Shown one piece after another: positions 52,055 to 61,415 of a stretch of 64,000 nucleotides of DNA. Numbering within the stretch: position 1 is the stretch's first letter; each line of letters starts with the position of its first letter. Origin of the DNA: Nitrospira lenta (GTDB lineage Bacteria > Nitrospirota > Nitrospiria > Nitrospirales > Nitrospiraceae). The stretch covers positions 992,001 through 1,056,000 of the forward strand of contig NZ_OUNR01000001.1 of the NCBI RefSeq assembly GCF_900403705.1, in the 5' to 3' direction. The translations under genes were made by a program, and so were the position numbers. A model generated the notes under the pieces. That model saw only the letters and a program-made list of their open reading frames with translations. It did not search any database and was not told the DNA's origin.

Positions 52055-52405
52055 ATGAGCAATGGGCAGCAACAATTCCTTCGGCTCATTGCTGCATGTG
52101 GAGTCATGTTGTTCATAAATGGCTGTGCGAGTGAATACGACGTCTTCCATACACAGACGGGAGACCCCATCCTCCTTTCACGGCGGGCCTACTCAAAAGA
52201 AACTTGCCTGGAAAAGATTCATGCAGAGGGTACCCGCCTTGGAGTCACCTTTCGCTATGTTCACGTGAGGGGATCCCTTTTTGGCCAATCCCTCCTATGG
52301 CCATTTGAAGGTGGGTATGCCTGTGAAGCTGCCGTAGGACCGGAAGGATTGCCTAGAGGCATTTACCCGCTCAAAAACTCGCCTCTCCTTGCACACAGGG
52401 AGTGA
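52055..52405 (+). CDS. Predicted small lipoprotein
   Basis: Protein of 116 residues with a hydrophobic N-terminus and lipobox FINGC, the acylated Cys being residue 24, so export and lipid anchoring are likely. The mature part contains YDVFHTQTGDPILLSRRAYS and GQSLLWPFEGGYACEAAV, with three Cys including the anchor. No family is recognised. It stands alone between two non-coding gaps. Confidence 0.65.
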   Translation: MSNGQQQFLRLIAACGVMLFINGCASEYDVFHTQTGDPILLSRRAYSKETCLEKIHAEGTRLGVTFRYVHVRGSLFGQSLLWPFEGGYACEAAVGPEGLPRGIYPLKNSPLLAHRE

Positions 52406-52503
52406 ACTGCCCCCGCACCCACGGCTCAAGCCGCTGGCACAATAAATATTTCCCTTCCATACTCCCGATTAGTAAGAATTCTTCTCTTTCAGGAAAAGTC
52501 TTG

Positions 52504-52533
52504 TTGACAACACTCCCTATAGCGCAGTAATAC
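52504..52533 (+). promoter_or_regulatory. Probable sigma-70 promoter
   Basis: TTGACA at 52504-52509 and TAATAC at 52528-52533 with an 18-base spacer, pointing to the gene at 52775. The gap 52406-52774 otherwise contains only overlapping short frames without protein character. Confidence 0.4.
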
Positions 52534-52774
52534 TCGTTCCTCCACAGAATATAGGGGCGTGTGGGCACAACGCTCCTTCTCGCACTTCTGTTTTTTGGAA
52601 TGCGGGCAAGTCGAAGGGAGGTGGACCCAGGAATCTGGCACATTGGAATACGAGCCAGATCCACGAACAACAGACCGCGAGTGCTGTACCATCAGCATAT
52701 GCATTCAGGGAAACCTGTGGTTCTTGCGCCTTTTTGTTTACAAAAATCTGCTGGACTAGGAACAAGGAGTACGT

Positions 52775-53152
52775 ATGGAAGACTTGGTGATTGAAGAAGA
52801 AGGCACCTCCTCGGCATTGACCATTACTCTCGGTGATTTTCTCGTCTTCATTAATTGGATGAATCAAACTGAAAAGGCTCTTGAACGCGCAGAAGCGCTT
52901 CCCACCATGCCACAGCTCGACTCAGGCAAAGTGCGCGGCTGGGTTCAACTGGTTCAGCGATTAGAAGAGCGGTTCCGTCGGAGCGAAGAAAAGAAATTGG
53001 CGATGGAAGCGAATGTCATCGCGCAGGAAGCCCAACTGGGGCAGCTGTTATCACATCTCCATTCAAACATTGCTTCCTTATATGAAAATCTCGGACAGTC
53101 GCAAAAAGCCGAAGAGGTTCGCCGACGCGCCGAAGCCCTTCATTCCGCATAG
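52775..53152 (+). CDS. Hypothetical coiled-coil protein (125 aa)
   Basis: Acidic, mostly helical protein. After a short N-terminal segment (LTITLGDFLVFINWMNQTEKAL) there are charged helices (RLEERFRRSEEKKLAMEANVIAQEAQ) and a TPR-like terminal helix pair (SLYENLGQSQKAEEVRRRAEAL). No enzyme motif, signal peptide or Cys is seen. AACAAGGAG precedes the ATG. A strong hairpin follows the stop. Protein-protein contact is likely, but the role is unknown. Confidence 0.65.
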   Translation: MEDLVIEEEGTSSALTITLGDFLVFINWMNQTEKALERAEALPTMPQLDSGKVRGWVQLVQRLEERFRRSEEKKLAMEANVIAQEAQLGQLLSHLHSNIASLYENLGQSQKAEEVRRRAEALHSA

Positions 53153-53167
53153 CTTCACGTAGGATAT

Positions 53168-53202
53168 CCCGGAGAAGCAGCAACACCGCTTACTTCTCCG
53201 GG
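53168..53202 (+). terminator. Hairpin terminator-like structure
   Basis: Arms CCCGGAGAAG (53168-53177) and CTTCTCCGGG (53193-53202) are perfectly complementary with a 15-base loop, 16 bases after the upstream stop. The following CCCTCTTCCTTG is pyrimidine-rich but not a pure T-run, so termination is probable rather than certain. Confidence 0.6.
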
Positions 53203-53369
53203 CCCTCTTCCTTGTAACAGCCCTCCGAATACTCACCGTTCATCACACCCACTATTTCTGACATTTCCTTGTGAAGGTATAGACTTTGGCTATACTTGAG
53301 CCAGCGACGCCGAGGCCTTGCTAAGAGAAGCCTTACTCGCCACAAGTTTCTTAGCCAGAGGGATCAGGA

Positions 53370-54305
53370 TTGAGCCCTTCAATAATCAAATTGCTGCTCG
53401 TCGAAGACAATGATGTCGATGCTCACCTCACTCGGGACATCCTGGCAGAATGGAGCATTGAACAATTCGACATTACCCACGTCACGCGACTGAGCGAAGC
53501 GTTTGCCCATCTTGCGCGAGATCGCTACGATGCCATTTTGCTTGATCTCTCCTTGCCCGATGCCTATGGGCTCCCAACATTGAAGCAAGTTCAAGCCACC
53601 AGCCCTACCATCCCTATCATTGTCCTCAGCGGGGTCAGTGACCAGGCCCTATCGCTCCAGGCCGTGCAGCAAGGTGCCCAGGATTATCTCGTCAAGGGAC
53701 AGGGCCACCCCGAACTGCTCGCTCGCTCCATTCGTTACGCGATCGAACGGAAGCGAGCAGAAGAACGCATGACGTATCTGGCGCAGTACGACCAGTTAAC
53801 CGGACTAGTCAATCGGACGCTATTCCGCGATCGACTCGTCCAAGCCATGGCGCGAAGCAAGCGCCTCCAACGCCCGCTCGGCTTGATGCTATTGGACCTC
53901 GACCGGTTTAAAGCCGTCAACGATACGATGGGCCATGATGTCGGCGATTTGCTGCTCAAAGCAGTGGCAGACCGGCTCAAACTCTGCGTCAGAGAAGTAG
54001 ATACGGTGGCCCGAATGGGCGGTGACGAGTTTACGATTATCCTGGAAGGCTGCGCAGCGGATCAGGACATCACGGTCGTGGCTCAACGGATTACCGAATC
54101 GTTGAGAGAGCCTTTCGAACTGGGGTCGCATCGCCCAGCGATTGGCGTCAGTATTGGAATTACCGTCTATCCATCCGATGATCACGATATCGACGACCTT
54201 CTGAAACATGCCGATGCCGCGATGTACCGGGCCAAGCAAAAGGGTGGCTGCACCTTTCAATTTCACATATCCGATGCGAAGCCTCAGTCTCCTCTCGTCT
54301 CGTAA
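53370..54305 (+). CDS. Response regulator with GGDEF diguanylate cyclase domain
   Basis: Protein of 311 residues that starts with TTG, supported by GAGGGATCAGG just upstream. The N-terminal receiver has KLLLVEDNDVDAHLT, phospho-acceptor Asp in AILLDLSLPDAYG near 55 and Lys in DYLVKGQGHPE. The C-terminal GGDEF domain has DQLTGLVNRTLF and the active-site motif RMGGDEFTIIL near 215-225, so cyclic di-GMP synthesis on phosphorylation is expected. No RxxD inhibition site is obvious before the motif. There is no cognate kinase beside it. Confidence 0.9.
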   Translation: MSPSIIKLLLVEDNDVDAHLTRDILAEWSIEQFDITHVTRLSEAFAHLARDRYDAILLDLSLPDAYGLPTLKQVQATSPTIPIIVLSGVSDQALSLQAVQQGAQDYLVKGQGHPELLARSIRYAIERKRAEERMTYLAQYDQLTGLVNRTLFRDRLVQAMARSKRLQRPLGLMLLDLDRFKAVNDTMGHDVGDLLLKAVADRLKLCVREVDTVARMGGDEFTIILEGCAADQDITVVAQRITESLREPFELGSHRPAIGVSIGITVYPSDDHDIDDLLKHADAAMYRAKQKGGCTFQFHISDAKPQSPLVS

Positions 54306-54317
54306 TAGACCGTCCTT

Positions 54318-55115
54318 CTAGCGACCGATATCTTCCAACGGTTGGTCGGTCACCACAGAGGCTCCCCGGGGATTACGCGTAAGGTCATTGGCCTGCACCA
54401 ATTCTGAAGGAGCCGGATTGGGGCGCGCATCCGGCGTCACCACGACTCCCCAGTGCTGATTGTCCCGGCAATGATTATCTGCCAGCAGCGCGCCACCATG
54501 GTGAAACAGCAATATGCCGCTCAGCATGTTGCTGTCGCATTGATTGCGGACGATATCCGGACAAGTCCCTGCATCGCGGACAGCAATACCGAAATGATGA
54601 TTGTCAAAGCACCGATTGTCTGCTACCCGAGCATGCGCTCCGGCAAATACAAAAATCCCCGACTCTCGATTGCGACAGACTTCATTGCCTGAGAAGGTCA
54701 CCCGACATTCCGGACCGTACAGTACAACACCTGACAGAATCCCTTCCATCGCGCGACAGTCTGAAATCACGCAGGTGCTATCCAGAACGTTGATGGCCGA
54801 ATGTTGATCGCTCCCCACATAACGAAATGCAATTCCTGAAATTCTCCCGCCAGGGACCTGTTGTAAGTATAAGGGGCCACCACGACGAGAAAAAATCTGC
54901 ACCTGGTCACGCCCGGCACCAATCAACCGCACAGGACGGTTCGAGATGAAGATCTTGTCTTCATACGTGCCAGGTCTAATATAGATCTGATCATGTTCCG
55001 CCGCGTCGCGAAGCGCGTCACTTGGGAGAGCATAGCAGCGTGGGTCTGTTGCATCGACAACTAGCGTCTTGCCGCCGGCGGGATTGGGCGGTAGCGACTC
55101 ATCCATAAATAGCAT
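54318..55115 (-). CDS. Parallel beta-helix repeat protein (NosD/pectate-lyase-like fold)
   Basis: Protein of 265 residues with tandem strand-turn repeats of about 22 residues: SGIAFRYVGSDQHSAINVLDS, CRVTFSGNEVCRNRESGIFVF, ARVADNRCFDNHHFGIAVRD, PDIVRNQCDSNMLSGILLFH and ALLADNHCRDNQHWGVVV. This is the right-handed beta-helix pattern of carbohydrate-binding or carbohydrate-active proteins. Cys recurs at the same turn of several rungs. There is no signal peptide, so its location is unclear. It converges with the diguanylate cyclase gene 12 bases away. Confidence 0.8.
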   Translation of the reverse strand: MLFMDESLPPNPAGGKTLVVDATDPRCYALPSDALRDAAEHDQIYIRPGTYEDKIFISNRPVRLIGAGRDQVQIFSRRGGPLYLQQVPGGRISGIAFRYVGSDQHSAINVLDSTCVISDCRAMEGILSGVVLYGPECRVTFSGNEVCRNRESGIFVFAGAHARVADNRCFDNHHFGIAVRDAGTCPDIVRNQCDSNMLSGILLFHHGGALLADNHCRDNQHWGVVVTPDARPNPAPSELVQANDLTRNPRGASVVTDQPLEDIGR

Positions 55116-55353
55116 CTTCTTTTCCAGCTAGCTGGAGCAGCGTAGCATTAACATCACACTGGGCAAAAATGGACTCGTACAAATCTGTCATCATTCAGAA
55201 CCTTTGACCAAATTGCGGCAAATGTCACCTATTGGATAGTCTGAAAGCTTCAGTTTTTGACCATTTTTCTCGCCTTCCTCTAATATCCCTGTGGCATACC
55301 GATTGCGATGTCTCCCGTGCAGATCCAAATGGGTTGGCTCGCTGGAGGAAACC

Positions 55354-55854
55354 ATGAAGAAGCAACTACGAATCGGAGTCCTCGTCGTAATGGGCGCCCT
55401 GCTCCTCTCGCCAAGTATTCCATTCGCAGCTCAAGGTCAGATGCAAGACAGCTCCCGCCGTTTATATGATCGGGTGATGGAAGAGTTCAAACATCGGGAC
55501 TATGAAGCTGCGCTCGCAGGCTTTCGTCTTTTTATCGAGGTTCATGGACACTCTGCGCTCGCCGCGAACGCCCAATATTGGATCGGAGAATGCCAGTATC
55601 GCATGGGCCGCTATAAGGATGCTCTGGCCTCATTTTACAATGTCGTCTCGTACTATCCGCTCAGCCCGAAGCTGGCAGCATCAACCCTGAAAATCGGGCA
55701 GGCCTATACAAAACTCGGCGATCAGGACAAAGCCCGCATGATGTTTGAACGTGTGGTCGACCAGTATCCCGATAGTTCAGAGGCCGAGCTCGCCAGGAAA
55801 GCCATTGACACAACCAATGCCAAGTCCGAACCGATTGCGCATACGCTTGAATAG
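55354..55854 (+). CDS. CpoB/YbgF-like periplasmic TPR protein
   Basis: Protein of 166 residues. A signal peptide (KKQLRIGVLVVMGALLLSPSIPFAA) is followed by three TPR units: LYDRVMEEFKHRDYEAALAGF, NAQYWIGECQYRMGRYKDAL and STLKIGQAYTKLGDQDKARM. The pattern and length fit the C-terminal domain of CpoB, which links Tol-Pal and septal peptidoglycan synthesis; the N-terminal coiled coil is absent. CTGGAGGAA lies before the ATG at 55354. No tol genes are adjacent. Confidence 0.75.
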   Translation: MKKQLRIGVLVVMGALLLSPSIPFAAQGQMQDSSRRLYDRVMEEFKHRDYEAALAGFRLFIEVHGHSALAANAQYWIGECQYRMGRYKDALASFYNVVSYYPLSPKLAASTLKIGQAYTKLGDQDKARMMFERVVDQYPDSSEAELARKAIDTTNAKSEPIAHTLE

Positions 55855-55888
55855 CGCAACCCATACCTGCCCCCTCCCACCTACATCG

Positions 55889-56398
55889 CTATGATTCATC
55901 CGGCTCGCATCCGAGTAGGGATGCGAGCGCCGGAACGGTGTAGGACTTCTGCACGCGCAATGTCACCAGCTTAATCCCCGCAGCATCAAGAACCGACTCA
56001 ATCACACGCTGCCGGTTGCCTTGGCCCCCTCTCACAACACTATCCTCTACTTGCACCACCTGCTCAACCTGCCTCGACCCCGGATGCACGAGGACAAACG
56101 CCACGCGCTTCAGCGCAATCTGACGAAAGGCCTGCGACCGAATTTCTCCGGGCGCATCAATATGAACAAACGCCCACAACGGAACTTGGGAGAACACTAA
56201 ATACTGATCCTGGACGGCCAACCGAAGGAGGTTATAGAGCAGCACTTCTTGCTCCGTAAGCAACGGAGCGGGATTGACCTTCGTCCCGGCCGGGAAAACG
56301 GGTCTGTGACTCTTCATCTTGTCTGACGCAGGGCTCCGTTTCCAGAGCAGCAATACCAGCACACCTACGACGAGAGAACCAATGAGAATGACGTCCAT
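55889..56398 (-). CDS. DUF2726 membrane-anchored protein
   Basis: Protein of 169 residues. An N-terminal membrane helix (VILIGSLVVGVLVLLLW) is followed by a basic linker and a DUF2726-like domain (LLTEQEVLLYNLLRLAVQDQYLVFSQVPLWAFV, then FVLVHPGSRQVEQVVQV). The domain is distantly related to restriction-endonuclease-like folds, but catalytic residues are not evident here. Function unknown. It is downstream of anmK on the same strand. Confidence 0.7.
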   Translation of the reverse strand: MDVILIGSLVVGVLVLLLWKRSPASDKMKSHRPVFPAGTKVNPAPLLTEQEVLLYNLLRLAVQDQYLVFSQVPLWAFVHIDAPGEIRSQAFRQIALKRVAFVLVHPGSRQVEQVVQVEDSVVRGGQGNRQRVIESVLDAAGIKLVTLRVQKSYTVPALASLLGCEPDES

Positions 56399-56415
56399 GT
56401 GCTACGTACGGCCCT

Positions 56416-57597
56416 TCAAGAGGAGAGTTTCAATCGGCGCATCCACCCCGGTCCTCCGGGAACAATGCACCCCAGCAATGCCGGATGACTTGCGCCAGTG
56501 ACGGCGGGTACATTCCCGCACTGTTCCATCACCGTTTGATATGCCAGAACGGCAAACGCAACCGCCTCGAAGGCCTTACTATCCCACCCGAGCGCATCGA
56601 ACGTGGAGACAGGAGCCGGTGAAAACACATCGGCGAGGTGCGCCATAATGGCACGGTTGCGCACCCCACCGCCCCCGACAATCACTTCGTCGATCCCTCC
56701 CTGAATCCATCGTCTGGCTGTGCCGACGGACTCGGCCGTCCAACGGCTGCACGTGGCCAGGAGGGTTTCGATCGAAAGCTGGCGAGCCTCTTGGATGGCC
56801 GCAAGCTCCTCGACCATCGGCGCGCCAAACATTTCTCGCCCGGTCGACTTCGGCGGCTGTTTCAATAAATAGGGATGCGCCAGCAATTTTGTCAGCAACC
56901 GCCCATCCGGCTTCCCACGCGAGGCAAGGCGTCCGTCTCGATCCATCGAAACACGACCATTCGTCGCCCGATACATGAGACCGTCTAGAACCATATTCGC
57001 CGGACCGGTATCAAATGCACTGACGCCGCCAACCCCTTTCCCGCGCGGTAAATACGTGACATTACTGATCCCGCCAAGATTGACCACCAGCCGTGCACGC
57101 CGGGGATGACGAAATACGAGCGCATGCACACCGGGCGTCAGCGGAGCGCCTTGCCCACCGGCGGCAATGTCGCGCGGGCGGAAGTCAGCCACTGTCGTGA
57201 TACCCGTTCGCTCCGCGATCACAGCCGGCTCGGCAATCTGCAAGGTAGACCGGATCGATCCGACCCCGGCATCCTTCACCCCATGAGGTAAGTGGTGAAC
57301 CGTCTGGCCATGAGAGCCGATTAAATCGATATCCTTGGGACGAAGCCCGGCGGTGCGGATCGCGCCGAGAGCCGCATTGGCAAACCATTCACCGAGCAAC
57401 GCATTCAAGTGACATATTTCCGCAACAGATCCGGAAGCCGAGGCCGTAAGAATCCGCTGTTGCAGAGAACGCGGATACGGCAATACGTGGAAGGCGATGG
57501 TTTGGATGTCCAGCCCCTTCCGTGATCGCGTGATCTCGACCAGTGCGGCATCAACTCCATCGCCGGACGTGCCAGACATCAGTCCTACCACTTTCAT
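56416..57597 (-). CDS. anmK: Anhydro-N-acetylmuramic acid kinase
   Basis: Sugar kinase of 393 residues that phosphorylates and opens 1,6-anhydro-MurNAc during peptidoglycan recycling. It begins VVGLMSGTSGDGVDAALVE, the AnmK signature. IGSHGQTVHHLP near 100 and LVVNLGGISNVTYLP near 197 with AFDTGPANMVLD near 215 form the ATPase-fold active site. GGGAGACAGGATT precedes the ATG at 57597; a longer frame to 57672 has no such site. Confidence 0.93.
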   Translation of the reverse strand: MKVVGLMSGTSGDGVDAALVEITRSRKGLDIQTIAFHVLPYPRSLQQRILTASASGSVAEICHLNALLGEWFANAALGAIRTAGLRPKDIDLIGSHGQTVHHLPHGVKDAGVGSIRSTLQIAEPAVIAERTGITTVADFRPRDIAAGGQGAPLTPGVHALVFRHPRRARLVVNLGGISNVTYLPRGKGVGGVSAFDTGPANMVLDGLMYRATNGRVSMDRDGRLASRGKPDGRLLTKLLAHPYLLKQPPKSTGREMFGAPMVEELAAIQEARQLSIETLLATCSRWTAESVGTARRWIQGGIDEVIVGGGGVRNRAIMAHLADVFSPAPVSTFDALGWDSKAFEAVAFAVLAYQTVMEQCGNVPAVTGASHPALLGCIVPGGPGWMRRLKLSS

Positions 57598-57737
57598 AAT
57601 CCTGTCTCCCTTTCCTCGATAGGCCTCGCACAGATACCGCGCTACGCTAATGGAAGTCGGCCATGCGGTCAAGCCATGGCACGCCTCTCACCTGAGGTGT
57701 GAGCGCCGGATCAACTCGTTGACATCACGGAACCCCG

Positions 57738-58691
57738 ATGCTACCGTCCCCGCCCATGTTTGCACTAATTCGAATGGCGTTCAGAATGGTTTGTGCAGCC
57801 GGATGCTGCCTCGCGGTGTTCTTGCCATCACAAGCCTTGGCGGCTACTCCGCCTCCCTTGAACGTCGTCGTCACAATCCCGGTCCTGAAGGATCTCACGC
57901 AGCAAGTAGGCGGCCCCTACGTACATGTCACGTCCCTCTTGAGCGGCTATGAAAACGAACATACCTACGCACCAAAGCCCAGCGATTTGATCGCGGTCAG
58001 AAAAGCCCGAGTTCTTTTTGAAGTCGGCATCGGACTAGAGATCTGGGTTGCAGCCCTGGTGAAGAACGCCGGAAGTCCTTCGCTGGTTGTCATTACGACT
58101 TCCGATGGCATTGGGCTGATCCGTGATCATTCCGATCAGGAGACCCCACACTCAGGCGAGCATCAGCATGCCAACGGCGGAAATCCCCATGTGTGGATGG
58201 ATCCAGAGAGCGTCGCCACGATGCTCCGGCACATTACGGCAACACTCATTTCGCTCGACCCGGCACATGCCAAGGAGTTTCGAGACAACCAAGCCGCGTA
58301 TCTCCGCCAGCTGGATCAACTCCGAAAAGAGCTGTCCGAACGCGTCAAGCGGCTGCCTGATCGGCGCTTTATCGCCCACCATCCCGCCTGGCCTTACCTG
58401 GCTAGACGATTTGGATTCGATATTGTGGCTACAATTCAAGCCCAGTCCGGCACAGAACCATCGGCCCTTCAGATTCAGTCGCTCGTCGCGAAAATTAAAA
58501 AGGACCATATCAAGGTCATCGTCTCTGAAATCCAGTTGAGTCAACGGATCCCTGAGCTCTTGGCAAAAGAGACCAAAACCCACGTGATTGTCCTCACCAC
58601 GCTTCCAGGCGGCCTCCCCGGCACCGAGACCTACCTCGACATGCTTCGCTATAATGTGCTCCAATTGGCCAACGCGCTGGAGGCGACCTAA
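57738..58691 (+). CDS. znuA: Zinc/manganese ABC transporter substrate-binding protein (ZnuA-like)
   Basis: Periplasmic binding protein of 317 residues; the hydrophobic signal lies near residues 7-35, so the true start may be the Met at residue 7. VVVTIPVLKDLTQQVGG and ENEHTYAPKPSDL contain the first metal-ligand His. A His-rich loop (HSDQETPHSGEHQHANGG) precedes GNPHVWMDPESV, and FIAHHPAWPYLARRFG supplies another ligand. A His-rich loop favours zinc. It is the first gene of an ABC transporter operon. Confidence 0.9.
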   Translation: MLPSPPMFALIRMAFRMVCAAGCCLAVFLPSQALAATPPPLNVVVTIPVLKDLTQQVGGPYVHVTSLLSGYENEHTYAPKPSDLIAVRKARVLFEVGIGLEIWVAALVKNAGSPSLVVITTSDGIGLIRDHSDQETPHSGEHQHANGGNPHVWMDPESVATMLRHITATLISLDPAHAKEFRDNQAAYLRQLDQLRKELSERVKRLPDRRFIAHHPAWPYLARRFGFDIVATIQAQSGTEPSALQIQSLVAKIKKDHIKVIVSEIQLSQRIPELLAKETKTHVIVLTTLPGGLPGTETYLDMLRYNVLQLANALEAT

Positions 58692-58703
58692 CAATCGCTC
58701 GGC

Positions 58704-59528
58704 GTGCGCTCAGCGCCGGAAGGAGCCCGTGTTCCCGTGCCCGAATCATCCAACCCGATTATCCAATTCGACCATGCGACCTTTGGCTTTCCTGGAGTGA
58801 TCGCGCTCCAGGATATTTCCCTTTCCATCTGCATGGGAGAGTTTGTCGGCGTCATCGGTCCCAACGGCTCCGGCAAGACCACACTCTGCCGCGCAGTGTT
58901 GGGCCTCATGGCGCCACTGACCGGACATTTGCGTATCTTTGATTGCGCCTGCGGCGAGCTGCGCTGCCACCACCGCGCCCAGATTGGCTACCTTCCCCAG
59001 AAAGGCGTCGTAGATCGGAACTTCCCGGTCACCGTCCTTGAAACCGTGATGATGGGCCGCTACGGCACCCTAGGTCTGCTCAGACAAACGACGAAGCGGG
59101 ATCAAGCCATTGCCCTCGATGCCCTCGCCCACGTGGGGATGGATGTGCATCGAGATACAGCGCTCGGCCATCTGTCCGGCGGCCAGCAACAACGCGTATT
59201 CATTGCCCGCGCCTTGGCCCAGCAGCCGAAAGTCCTCTTGCTCGATGAGCCGACCACCGGCCTCGATATCACCACCCAGCACAACGTCATTGAACTCGTT
59301 GCGCATCTGCATAAGGAACTGGGCTTGACCGTGCTCTTGATCACGCACGATATCAATATGATCCGCCCGCACGTCGACCGACTCGTGCTGCTCAAGACTC
59401 GCCTGTTTGCCGCAGGACCTCCGGCCGATGTGCTGAAGCCGGACATCCTTCGCCAAGTCTATGGAAAAGAGCTGGTCATCACCGAGAAAGATCTCGTGAT
59501 CGTTGAGGACTATCACCACCATCATTGA
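58704..59528 (+). CDS. znuC: Zinc/manganese ABC transporter ATP-binding protein (ZnuC-like)
   Basis: ATPase of 274 residues starting with GTG, 12 bases after znuA. Walker A is GPNGSGKTT near 51, the signature LSGGQQQR near 155, Walker B LLLDEPTTGLD near 176 and the His switch LITHDIN near 208. Organisation and length fit the metal ABC family. The C-terminus ends in DYHHHH, an unusual His cluster that might sense or bind metal. It powers uptake through the adjacent permease. Confidence 0.92.
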   Translation: MRSAPEGARVPVPESSNPIIQFDHATFGFPGVIALQDISLSICMGEFVGVIGPNGSGKTTLCRAVLGLMAPLTGHLRIFDCACGELRCHHRAQIGYLPQKGVVDRNFPVTVLETVMMGRYGTLGLLRQTTKRDQAIALDALAHVGMDVHRDTALGHLSGGQQQRVFIARALAQQPKVLLLDEPTTGLDITTQHNVIELVAHLHKELGLTVLLITHDINMIRPHVDRLVLLKTRLFAAGPPADVLKPDILRQVYGKELVITEKDLVIVEDYHHHH

Positions 59529-59542
59529 AATGCCTGCAACCT

Positions 59543-60367
59543 ATGATTGACCTCTTCACCTATGATTTCATGCAACGCTCACTTCTCGCGGCGGCGATGG
59601 TGGGGGGGCTCTGTTCTGTCATCGGCGTATTTGTGGTGTTGCGGGGGCTCGCCTTCGTCGGTGCTGGAACAGCCCACGCCGCGTTTGCCGGAGTAGCACT
59701 CGGCTATTTAATGGGCTGGCCGCCGCTGCTCCTGGCGATTATTTTTGGCCTGGCAACAGTATGGATCACCGGATGGGTGGAAGAGAAAGGCCGAATGAAG
59801 CTGGATGTGTCGATCGGAATTCTCTACACAACCACCATGGCGCTGGCCATCCTCTTCATTGGCCTCATGAAAACCTACAATGCTGAGGTGTATGGCTATC
59901 TGTTTGGCAGTGTGTTGTCCGTCACAAGTGAAGAACTGCGGACGATTGCCGGGCTCAGCATACTGGTACTCGGCCTGATCCTGCTTTTCTCAAAAGAGCT
60001 TTACTTCATCGCGTTTGATCAGGAAATGGCTGAAGCCTCGGGCGTACCGGCCCGTAAGATCTTTTTTCTCCTACTCACATTAGTCGCACTCACCGTCGTG
60101 ATTTCCTTGAAAACGGTCGGGGCCATCCTGGTCTTTGCTATGATTCTGATCCCCGCATCCACGGCCTATCAGCTCACGCATAGCCTCCGCACGCTGACGA
60201 TCTACTCCATTCTCATCGGCATCTCGACCTCGGTATCCGGCGTCCTCATCTCAGCGATCTGGGATATTCCATCAGGCCCCGCCATTGTCTTGCTGGCCAC
60301 CTCCATCTTCTTTCTCGCCATCCTGTTCTCTCCAAAACGGGAGCGGCGCGTAGTTCCAGCAGCGTAG
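59543..60367 (+). CDS. znuB: Zinc/manganese ABC transporter permease (ZnuB-like)
   Basis: Integral membrane protein of 274 residues of the ABC-3 family, with about eight hydrophobic segments. VLRGLAFVGAGTAHAAFAGVALGYLMG and FDQEMAEASGVPARKIFFLLL are family landmarks. A TTG at 59525 overlapping the znuC stop is an alternative start in the same frame. Operon order is binding protein, ATPase, permease. Confidence 0.92.
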   Translation: MIDLFTYDFMQRSLLAAAMVGGLCSVIGVFVVLRGLAFVGAGTAHAAFAGVALGYLMGWPPLLLAIIFGLATVWITGWVEEKGRMKLDVSIGILYTTTMALAILFIGLMKTYNAEVYGYLFGSVLSVTSEELRTIAGLSILVLGLILLFSKELYFIAFDQEMAEASGVPARKIFFLLLTLVALTVVISLKTVGAILVFAMILIPASTAYQLTHSLRTLTIYSILIGISTSVSGVLISAIWDIPSGPAIVLLATSIFFLAILFSPKRERRVVPAA

Positions 60368-60623
60368 CTTACACAATCGATCTCTCTGCATTCATAGTGT
60401 AGGCCGTTGCGTACAACCTGTGTCGTAATGGAATCACTCATGAGAAGTTGCGCGAAAGTTCCGTTTCGAAAAAATCTGAAAGGACTTTGATAGCGCGAGG
60501 CTAATGAGATACATTGACTCCATTGTCCATGTTTCACTTTCCATCTGCCCTCGGCATAGGATTTGCCATCTATTCATCCAACTCATTGTCTTCTGTCTCA
60601 TAAATGTACCAAGGAGAATTTGC

Positions 60624-61265
60624 ATGCCTATGAAGCTTCATCGCTCAATCATGGCCGGTCTGCTGTTCGCAGCCCTCAGCCTGTCTATTCTTTTTAGCAA
60701 TGCGGCCTTCGCACAAGACGGGAAAGATACGTTCGGCGGGATTGAACCAGGAAAATGGGTACTCGGAATGCGGGCTGGATTTGCGCCGCTCACGCAGCAA
60801 CTGTCCGGGAATACCTCAACCGATGTCGGATCGCTGGTCAACTTTCAGGCGATGTATAGCCTCAATAGATGGTTGCTCGTCGGCATGATGTTGGAATGGG
60901 AACGTCACGCAGTGGACCGGGAGCGTCCGTATTTAGATCTTGGACATCAGGACACGGTGTCCGTGCTGCCGACGGTAGAACTCCGTCCAACAAACTTCGG
61001 CCCCATCAGCCCATATCTCAACATGAGCATGGGCGTCAACGTGAATAGCTTCGGGGAAAACTCTCGATTTCAAATCAGCCCTAGTAATACGTTTGCTTGG
61101 CGCCTGGGTTGGGGAGCGGATTATATGATCACGAAGCAGTTCGCGCTGAACACAGAAATGGCCTACAAGCGGAACGACGGGCACGCCACGGTGAACGGAG
61201 TGCGAAACGACGACTGGAACGCCTCGTCATTTGGCTTCTTGTTCGGTGTGAAGCTGTTCTTCTAA
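60624..61265 (+). CDS. Outer-membrane beta-barrel protein
   Basis: Protein of 213 residues. The signal peptide ends near SNAAFAQDG. The mature part has alternating amphipathic strands (MYSLNRWLLVGMMLEWER, VLPTVELRP, FAWRLGWGADYMIT) and ends GVKLFF with a terminal Phe, the hallmark of outer-membrane barrels. The pattern resembles small OmpW/OmpX-like barrels; no ligand is evident. The ATG at 60624 is chosen for AAGGAGAA upstream; the longer frame to 60504 is not needed. A strong hairpin follows the gene. Confidence 0.82.
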   Translation: MPMKLHRSIMAGLLFAALSLSILFSNAAFAQDGKDTFGGIEPGKWVLGMRAGFAPLTQQLSGNTSTDVGSLVNFQAMYSLNRWLLVGMMLEWERHAVDRERPYLDLGHQDTVSVLPTVELRPTNFGPISPYLNMSMGVNVNSFGENSRFQISPSNTFAWRLGWGADYMITKQFALNTEMAYKRNDGHATVNGVRNDDWNASSFGFLFGVKLFF

Positions 61266-61285
61266 GCAGAATACTTTATGAGATG

Positions 61286-61320
61286 GAGGCGCAGTGGTGG
61301 TTCGACGGCCACTGCGCCTC
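61286..61320 (+). terminator. Hairpin terminator-like structure
   Basis: Perfect 12-base arms GAGGCGCAGTGG (61286-61297) and CCACTGCGCCTC (61309-61320) with an 11-base loop, 20 bases after the outer-membrane protein stop. No T-run follows, so it may be a stabilising hairpin or a Rho-assisted end. Confidence 0.55.
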
Positions 61321-61415
61321 TGAATCGTCCCGCCATCCAAGCCCATTGATGCGCCTAGAGTGAGCCGACCAAAGACGCGTTCGTTTTATCAGTGCAGCGG
61401 TCGCACGGCCTACCA

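Noticed and set aside
52406-52774. Overlapping short frames on both strands
   Set aside because: Three frames compete in the same bases, with none having a ribosome-binding site or recognisable motif.
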